Source of the DNA: Cryptomeria japonica
Lineage: Eukaryota > Streptophyta > Pinopsida > Cupressales > Cupressaceae
Length of the DNA stretch: 64,000 nucleotides
Reading direction: 5' to 3'
Assembly: GCF_030272615.1 (NCBI RefSeq)
Contig: NC_081411.1
Span: 210,327,744-210,391,743 of the forward strand
A program made the position numbers and the translations under genes. Below are positions 57,481-64,000 of this stretch, piece after piece (the first letter of the stretch is position 1; the number at the start of each line of letters is the position of its first letter). The notes below the pieces were generated by a model, which saw only the letters and a program-made list of their open reading frames with translations, ran no database searches and was not told where the DNA came from.

Positions 57481-58690
57481 TCCCCTCATGCTGCGAAGGA
57501 GGAGAATTTGATCATTTCTACATTCCCTCTCTTATCTCCAATGTGATGAATGATTCTTTTACTCATCTGGTTCTACTGCCTAAGTTAGAAGAAGTTGTTT
57601 TTGGAATGAACAAAGGTAAAGCTCTAAGCCCAAATGGCTTCCCTGTTGCATTTTTTCAGGACTTTTGGGATATCATTAATTTGGATCTTTTGGAGGTAGT
57701 TAGGGAATCTCTTTGTAATAAGAAGATACTTCGATCCTTGAACTCTACCTTCTTGATTCTCATTCCCAAAAAGGAAGGTGTAGACAAACTTGAATTTTTT
57801 TAGCCTATTTCTCTCTGTAATGTGGTGTATAAGATTATCACTAAATTGATTGCAGAGAGGCTCAAAACTTGTCTTCCAGTGATGATTTCTAAGGAACAAG
57901 GGGGTTTTGTGGTTGATAAATAGATTCTAGATGGGGTGGTAGTGGCTTATGAGGTTATTCACTCTATGAAAACTTCAAAGGAGAGATCTATGTTCATTAT
58001 ATTGGACATACCCAAGGCCTATGATAGAGTCAAATGGATTTTTCTTTAGAAAATTCTCTTAGCCTTTGGTTTCAATGCAGAATGGATGAGTTGGATTATG
58101 AGCCGTGTTACTTCGGCTTCTTTTTCAGTTATTGTGAATGGACAACCTTCAGAGCCTTTTAGTGCTTCTAGAGGCCTTCGCCAAGGGGATCCTCTTTCCC
58201 CTTACCTATTTATTATTTTTGCGGAGGGTCTGGGTCTTTTTCTAAAATTCTGAGCTTCTCATGGCTGGATTAATGGATGGCAATGGGGAAATGGCTTGCC
58301 ACAACTCTCACATCTCTAGTTTGTGGATTACACATCGCTTATGGGATTGGCACATCTTCGGGAAGCTAAAGCTTTTAGGAAAACCTTGGATATTTACCTT
58401 GAAGCTTCATCAGGTCAGAAAGTCAATGAGAATAAATCCTCCATTTTCTTTTTCAATACCCCTCAGGCCATTCAGAGGCGTATTGCTGACATTCTATGGT
58501 TCCAGATTGGGTCTCTTCCTTTTGTTTATTTGGGCATTGCTCTTACTGTTGGTAGACATCCTAGAGCCTCTTGGTAGATTTTTCTTGACAAGCTACGTCA
58601 GAAGGTTAATCATTGGACTCACCATTGGTTATCTACTGTTGCTCATTTGATTCTTTTAAAGTTAGTTATTCAAGCTCTTCCTATATATAG
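57481..58690 (+). pseudogene. LINE-2 ORF2 reverse transcriptase remnant
   Basis: Plus-strand L1-type reverse transcriptase. It reads LEEVVFGMNKGKALSPNGFP, FLILIPKKEGVDKLEFF, PISLCNVVYKIITKLIAERL, ILDIPKAYDRVKW, SRGLRQGDPLSPYLFIIFAE and FVDYTSLMG, then LPFVYLGIALTVGR. The catalytic FADD box reads FVDY, so the second Asp is lost. Stops occur at FF*PIS, DK*ILDG, FL*KIL, KF*ASH and SW*IFL, with one or two shifts. Confidence 0.88.
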
Positions 58691-59870
58691 GTGCTTTGTT
58701 TAGGTTGCTCCCATGTATTTTCTTCAGAAATTTGATGCTCTTTTTCGTCAATTCCTTTGGAGTGGGAATTTATCAATTGCTAAATGGAGCCTTGTTAAAT
58801 GGGAAACTATGTGCAGACCTAAGAATGAGAGCAGCCTTGGCTTATGTTATGCTATTTCAAATGGGCAAGCTCTTGTTGCTAAGTTATATTGACACTGGTG
58901 TTCTAGCCAGAATCATCTTTGGGCCCTTATTCTCACCCTTAAGTATCTTCCAGGTGTTAATGTGGTTGATATTCCCTGCTTTCCTTTGGTGGGAAGATGT
59001 TTAATGATCTGGAACACTTTGAAACTTGGGGCTCAACTGGTTAAGAATGGTCTATTTTGGATTTGTCATACGAGATCTCAAGCTCTATCTTGGCTAGATT
59101 TTTGGGATGGAAATCCTTCTATCCTTTCTGCGCATCTCCACCTTAAGGTACTTTGTGATTCCTATACTGATGTTGGCTAGGACACGGTTGACCATTATAA
59201 GATTGCCCATAATTGTGGGTTGATAGTTCTCTTTCATTGGAAACATCCTTCTGAATGGCCTGTAGGAGGATCTGATGAAGACAAGCAGGAGCGGGCTCAG
59301 ATTCTAGAGTCTTGGGAGTGCACTACCTTGGTTAGGAATGATGTTTTGGCTTGGGCTAGCAGTTATTTGTCTGGAAAGTTTTTTGTCTCTGCAGGGTATG
59401 TGGAGCTAGTGTGGGAGAGGTTTGGAGACATTCAGGTTCCTTGGTGGAATGAAGTTTGGTACAAGTTTTCTTGGCCCAAGTGCAGTTTTTTCATGTGGTT
59501 GGTTGTCCACAATCGGTCCCTTACTTGGGATAAATTAGTTAAATGCGGCTTTAAGGGCCCTTCGATGTGTGTGTTGTGTCGTAATAGTGAAGAAACTATC
59601 TCTCACCTTTTTTCCAGTGCTCCTTCACTAGGCATATTTGGCACTGTTGGTGGGAGGTGTGGAATCAAGCTTGTTGGTATGTCTCTTCTTTGGTTGAATT
59701 CTTTGTTCGGTGGGGTAAGGCTCTTGTCAAGACTTCCTTTCTTTAGGTTGCTTGGACTCTTGGCCCTTTTTTTATCATTTGTTATATCTAGTTGGAGAGG
59801 AATTGTCAGATCTTTCAAGATGTGTTGTTGGGGTCTCACCACTTGTGGGGAAAAATTTTCCATTCTCTAA
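58691..59870 (+). pseudogene. LINE-2 post-RT and zinc-like region
   Basis: Region between the catalytic domain and RNase H. It reads MYFLQKFDALFRQFLWSGN, AHLHLKVLCDSYTDVG and DVLAWASSYLSGKFFVSAGY, then PWWNEVWYKFSWPKCSFFMW, CVLCRNSEETISHLF. The last two are the conserved RVT zinc-like motif of plant L1 elements. A frameshift follows HLFSSA. The longest open piece is 59220-59870. Confidence 0.8.
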
Positions 59871-60029
59871 GGGAAACTGTCTCGGCTAAATGTGACCTAT
59901 CAGAGGTTGTGGATCCTGGTGACATTATATGTTATAACCACCTTAATATTCCTCCTCCACAAAACCATATTATGAGGAATATATGTAGACACCTTCTTTG
60001 AAATATAAATAGGGTGGGGAGGTGGATTC

Positions 60030-60590
60030 CTCCTCCACAAGGCATTCTAAAAATCAACATGGATGGGTCTTCTCAGGGAAACCCAGGTACTCCAAGTATT
60101 GGTGGATTTGGTAGAGATAGTTTGGGAATTATTTAGTGCATGTTTTCTATTTATAGAGGTCATCATACGAACAATTTGATGGAGGCTATTGCTATTTTGT
60201 ATGCTATGGAATGTTCTTGTGCTCTTCGATAGAGCAGGCTCATTTGCGAATCCGATTCATAGGTGGTGGTGCATTTGCTAAGCCAGCAACATTTTGAGGA
60301 TGTTAGTTGATAGTTAGCTTTTGTTGTTAACTAGATTCTTAATTTTTGTGCTTCTTTGTATTTTGTTACTTTCTCTCATATCCCAAGGGAGTGGAATGGA
60401 GTTGCAGATAGTCTGGCCAAATGGGCTTCTGATCACATGCAAAATTGGAATATTGTGGAAAAGGGTCAATTACCTCTGGGCTTGTCTCAACAACTTGACT
60501 ACTTAGTGGATCTTGATAGGACTAATTGATACCTATGCTCTATATTTTTTTCTTGTTTGAATAAATTTTAACCCCTCTTTTTTATTTAAT
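60030..60590 (+). pseudogene. LINE-2 RNase H and 3' end
   Basis: RNase H domain reading KINMDGSSQGNPGTP, GGFGRDSLGII, LMEAIAILYAMECS and FSHIPREWNGVADSLAKWA. It has stops at LR*SRL and DS*VVV. After the final TGA near 60527 a T-rich, A-ending 3' region runs to about 60590. Confidence 0.82.
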
Positions 60591-60777
60591 ATATGAATAT
60601 CTAAAGCTCGCATTCTTTCACTTTTGCCATTGTCATGTTTGTCTAGATTTCTCTATGGGTGTGCAGAAATTGGCCAACATATAGCCCTGGTGGAGTCTTA
60701 TTTTTCTGAGAATGTGGGTACCACTTATGGCTTATCATATTTGTATAATTGCTATTATCTCTGGTTTATGTGGTTCA
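60591..60777. other. Spacer between LINE-2 and copia-E
   Basis: Short stretch without recognised features. It may contain the right flank of the LINE-2 target. Confidence 0.35.
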
Positions 60778-61260
60778 TGTTAGGTATACCCTAAAAATAT
60801 TGTTAGGGGTATTAATAAAGTGGTATCGAGCTTTCCTCTCAAAAACCAAAAAGCTAAAGATAAGTGATGCTGAGGTCCCAGTTCCATTGTTACAAGTTTA
60901 CTAGGATTTCCACTATAAAACACCACCATCCATCACAATGCTTCAGCTCAACCATCCACTGATCATGCACAACCATCCACCAATCACCGATCAAGGCATA
61001 TGTAGTTTGTTTAGGCTAATTTTTAGTTTTTGCATGAGTTAGTTGTTTTGTCTATTCTTAGTTTGAAGCTTTCTTTATAACCATTGAGGAAGCTCTCAAA
61101 TTTCTTTTAGGTTTGTTGAAATTATTAAATAGATTTATAATGTTTTATCAATCTTCAATAATAAAACTGTTAAGTTTTGGTGTTATCTTTTTTCTCTAGA
61201 TATAGTCTTGGGAGTTTATCAGCTGGCTACAAGAATAGGGAGTTTGATTTAGATTCTACA
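60778..61260 (+). repeat. Copia-E 5' LTR (left edge approximate)
   Basis: The right end ...TTAGATTCTACA is fixed by the primer site two bases later. The left edge is set at TGTTAGGTATACCC. An alternative start is TGTTAGGGGTATT at 60801. Confidence 0.6.
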
Positions 61261-61262
61261 AG

Positions 61263-61272
61263 TGGTATCAGA
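61263..61272 (+). other. Copia-E primer binding site
   Basis: TGGTATCAGA followed by GAAGG, two bases after the LTR end. Confidence 0.85.
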
Positions 61273-61330
61273 GAAGGTAATATTTCTTTGGGTTGAAGTT
61301 TTTTGGTGTAAAAGTTTGCCAATATTAATC

Positions 61331-62250
61331 ATGTCAAATTTTAATAGCATGCCTATTTTAGAATTTGATGGTAATGACTATGATTATTGGTGCCTTAAGA
61401 TCCTAACCTTTTTGATAGGATAATATTTGTGAGAGATTATTGAATCAGGTTATGAGGAGCCAACTTATTGGAATGCCCTTTGTGTCAATGATAGAGCAAC
61501 CAAGAAGGAGGCAAGGAAGAAGAATGTTCAAGCTTGGCTTCACATTCAAATAGCTGTTGATAAGACCTTATTTCCAATAATTTCAAGAGAAACAACTGCC
61601 AAAGATGCCTGGAAGAATCGATAAGAATCTTATCAAGGTACTTCTCAAGTTAAGGTGGTCAAGCTTCAAACAATGAAGCAAGAGTTCAAGAATTTGAAGA
61701 TGTAAGAAGCTCAAAGTATAAACAACTATTGTGTCAGAGTCAAATATGTGGTCAATAAAATAGCTACACTTGGGGAAACTATAAGCATTGAAGTTTTGGT
61801 AAAAAATGTGTTGATATCTTTGACACCCAGATGGAATCATGTTGCCATAATCATAGAAGAAAGCAATGATTTGACAACCCTTCAGTTTGATCAATTGGTT
61901 GGATCCCTGATGTCTCATGAAGAAAGATTGAAAGATTCTTTTGAAGGTGTAGAGAAAGTATTTTCCTCTAAATTTCAAATCACAACGAATGAAGATGCCA
62001 GCAATAGTAGCACCTTAAGCAATCAAGGCCAAGGTAAATGGAAAATTCAAAATTCTTCAAGAGGAAATAGAGGCAAAGGTGGCTCAAAGTGAAAAGGTGG
62101 TTCTAGTGGAAGAGGTAGAGTTAGATTTGATAAGAGAAATGCTCAATGTTGTCATTGTAACAAGTATGTCCACTTTGAAAGAGAAGGTAGATTGAAAGAA
62201 GGTAAAAGTGCTAACTATGCTCCAAATCACTTATTTTTATCTTATAAAGG
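61331..62250 (+). pseudogene. Copia-E gag remnant
   Basis: Gag starts MSNFNSMPILEFDGNDYDYW at 61331. It continues IIESGYEEPTYWNALCV, KKEARKKNVQAWLHIQIAVD, a stop, SQVKVVKLQTMKQEFKNLKM and a stop. The open piece 61748-62092 then includes WNHVAIIIEESNDLTTLQFD and SHEERLKDSFEGVEKVF, with a GRGRVRF basic tail. The zinc knuckle reads CCHCNKYVHFEREG, keeping the first Cys pair and His but losing the last Cys. Confidence 0.82.
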
Positions 62251-63282
62251 TGAAAATACTAGTAAAGATGTTTCGTATCTAGATTATGGATGCTCTAACC
62301 ATATGATTGGGAATTAGAAGTTATTTTCAACAAAGGATGGAAGTCTCAAATCTAAGATCCAACATGGTAATGATAAATCATTGGAAGTTGTAGCTAAAGA
62401 AGATATGGAAATCCACACAAAAGAAGGTATAAAGAGTACTCATGATATTTATTATACTCCACAGTTGAAGCACAATTTGTTAAGTGTTGGACAATTATGT
62501 GAGAAGAATAGAAAAGTTTTCTTTGAGAATAAGACATGTGCTATCTATGATAAGAATCAAGGCAATAGGGTGATCATTGTTGTGCCTATGACAAGGAATA
62601 GGATGTTCCCTTTGAGGTTTGGTAAACATAACAGCAGTTTGGAAAATCTGGCATATGAGGATTCAAGTTGGTTATGGCATCTCAAGTATGGACATTTAAA
62701 TTTTCACAATTTGAAGCTTCTCACCTCGCATGCATTAGTTTCTAGTTTTCCCAAGGTTGAGGAGAATAAGGAGGTTTGTGAAGATTGTGCTAAAGGCAAG
62801 CATGCAAGAGAAAAGTTTCCAAAGGGAAATGCATGGAGGACCCATCACCCACTTTAGCTTGTTCATCCAAATATTTGTGGTCCTATGCAAAATAAGAGTT
62901 TGGGTAAGTCATCATATTTCATCACTTTTATTGATGATTACTCATGAAATTGTAAGGTATATATATTTAAGGCCAAAGATGAAGCTAGTGTTACCGTTTT
63001 GAGGACTGGCCGTGGAGGATAATTTTGTTCAAAGTCTTTCGAGAGTTATTGTGATATGAATGGCATCAGGAGGTATCTTACTACTTCATAAACACCTCAA
63101 CAAAATGGAGTAGCTGAAAGGAAGAATCATATAATGGTTGAAATGGTAAGGTGCATGTTACAAACCAAGGGTTTGAGAAATTCTTATTGGGGAGATGCAG
63201 TTTCTATAATAGTGTATATATTCAACTGTAGCCCCACTAGCATACTTGAAAATATGATTCCGCATGAAGCTTGGTATGGGAA
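62251..63282 (+). pseudogene. Copia-E protease and integrase remnant
   Basis: The protease reads YLDYGCSNHMIGN with Asp present but Tyr in the next position. The open piece 62381-62857 includes YTPQLKHNLLSVGQLCEKN, MTRNRMFPLRFG, WLWHLKYGHLNFHN and CEDCAKGKHAREKF, an intact pre-integrase HHCC arrangement. The integrase reads VHPNICGPM (the usual Asp is Asn), FITFIDDYS, TPQQNGVAERKNH and NSYWGDAVSIIVYIFN, ending IPHEAWYGN at 63282 where LTR-H begins. Confidence 0.85.
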
Positions 63283-64000
63283 TGTTGGGATATAAGAGCA
63301 CTGAGAGAGGGGGGGGGGGGGGGGGGGTGAATTAGTGTTCTATCGGAATGAACATTTTTTGACTTTCTACACTATGCAAATATGTACTGGTAAACAAATA
63401 AGAATATAACAAGAAGCAAATAAATCATACACATAAATGAACACCATAACACACAGAATTTATAAGTGGAAAATCTCAATGAGGAAAAACCATGGTGGGA
63501 TTTGTGACCCACAATATAAGTTCATTGGCCATTTGAAAAGATATTACATAAACACGGGCCTACACTTGCAGGAAGGCACACTTCCTAGAGCATACTGCTC
63601 ATCAATGAAGAGTCTCACTGAATACAAACTTTTCGCTAAAGTAAATTACTAAAAATGAACTCAGGAATGCATCTGATATGCTAGATATAGTTCTGATTCT
63701 TGTTATTCTATGTACCGGTTCACAGTCTTGAACTAATATAGGTATTACTTCACCTCCAAGAGTTCTTTCCTAGCTATCTATAGATCATTACATTATATAA
63801 TGTTTGAATACAAAACTGCTATACCTATTCACCTATTACATCATTCTCACATTTGCATCCTATATCTCTTCTTCTTCTTTTCTTATTTTTGAAATTGACC
63901 TAGTAGACTGACTTATATACCTATTACATATTATATGCCTTATGCTGGCTTACAATGCATTTACAAAAGATATTAAATGTTGGCCTCAACAATAATTACA
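63283..64000 (-). repeat. LTR-H, minus-strand copia-type LTR
   Basis: It begins TGTTGGGATATAAGAGCAC on the plus strand, equivalent to a CCAACA end on the minus strand, and contains a 19-base G run at 63309-63327 where related LTRs have a shorter C/G tract. The minus-strand motif CCACCATGGTTTTTCC lies near 63490. It may end at CCTCAACA near 63991, but no polypurine tract or partner LTR is visible. It interrupts copia-E integrase. Confidence 0.7.

Larger units (their letters stand above)
56012..60590 (+). mobile_element. LINE-2, L1-type element with inverted 5' half
   Basis: One L1-type non-LTR element in two opposite pieces. On the minus strand, 56012-57480 carries the ORF1 end and the ORF2 endonuclease. 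On the plus strand, 57481-60590 carries the ORF2 reverse transcriptase, zinc-like region and RNase H. The endonuclease-side break (VKKLQYVKYHLKR) and the reverse-transcriptase start (LIISTFPLLSP) are neighbouring parts of a normal ORF2 with a short segment missing between them. This is the layout expected from twin priming during insertion. The 3' end is A/T-rich (GAATAAATTTTAACCCC). No target duplication could be confirmed. Confidence 0.8.
60778..63282 (+). mobile_element. Copia-E, copia element cut by another LTR
   Basis: Plus-strand copia with an LTR (60778-61260, left edge approximate), a primer site, gag, protease and integrase. At 63283 another LTR begins in mid-integrase. The rest of pol lies beyond the window or is lost. 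Its gag resembles that of copia-A and copia-B (GSLMSHEERL compared with GSLQSHEERL), so they belong to related lineages. Confidence 0.85.

Noticed and set aside
1-64000. CRISPR arrays, bacterial operons or tRNA/rRNA genes
   Set aside because: No regularly spaced identical repeats, no ribosome-binding-site spaced gene series, and no cloverleaf or rRNA sequence recognised.

Overview
This window reads as nuclear DNA from a seed plant with a large, repeat-rich, AT-rich genome. Supporting signs are degenerate Ty1/copia, chromovirus-type Ty3/gypsy and L1-type LINE elements with plant-style tRNA-Met primer sites, a plant F-box/kelch gene and a plant PPR fragment. A conifer or other gymnosperm is plausible, but the sequence alone does not prove it. 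No intact protein-coding gene, RNA gene or CRISPR array was found. Almost everything recognisable is a decayed mobile element or a pseudogene.

Layout. 1-2479: no gene, with a LINE-like tail near 1540-1716. 2480-8012: an F-box/kelch pseudogene (copy A) split by a minus-strand copia element (2727-7488; target duplication TTCCC). 8360-9290: a noncoding tandem duplication of about 480 bp. 11748-11975: a PPR gene fragment. 15142-18296 and about 25230-25977: two parts of one plus-strand copia element (copia-C). Between these parts lies a second copy of the kelch gene with the same copia element in the same site (copy B, 18297-23893), followed by a 600-bp tandem duplication. 26105-28140: a 5'-truncated LINE. 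28381-29687: an unrecognised broken ORF.

About 30330-48682 is a three-level nest. A minus-strand chromovirus gypsy element is cut by a minus-strand copia element (30688-45342, target duplication ATCTG). That copia is cut by a plus-strand LTR element (35919-43275, target duplication TTCAA). The innermost element has no visible polymerase, integrase or protease. It carries a coiled-coil/zinc-knuckle ORF and a second ORF of about 1,010 codons that I do not recognise. It shares polypurine tracts and LTR repeat motifs with the copia around it, as expected if the outer family once mobilised it. This pair is the most interesting system in the window.

48683-51660: a truncated plus-strand copia (copia-D). 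51661-56011: a low-repeat island with short tandem repeats and possible exon remnants. 56012-60590: a LINE whose 5' half (ORF1 and endonuclease) is inverted relative to its 3' half (reverse transcriptase and RNase H), the expected product of twin priming. 60778-63282: another plus-strand copia (copia-E), cut by a further LTR that starts at 63283 and runs to or near the window end.

The elements do not form a pathway together. They record successive insertions, a segmental duplication and mutational decay. Many in-frame stops look like C-to-T changes at Gln or Arg codons, which fits decay under cytosine methylation.
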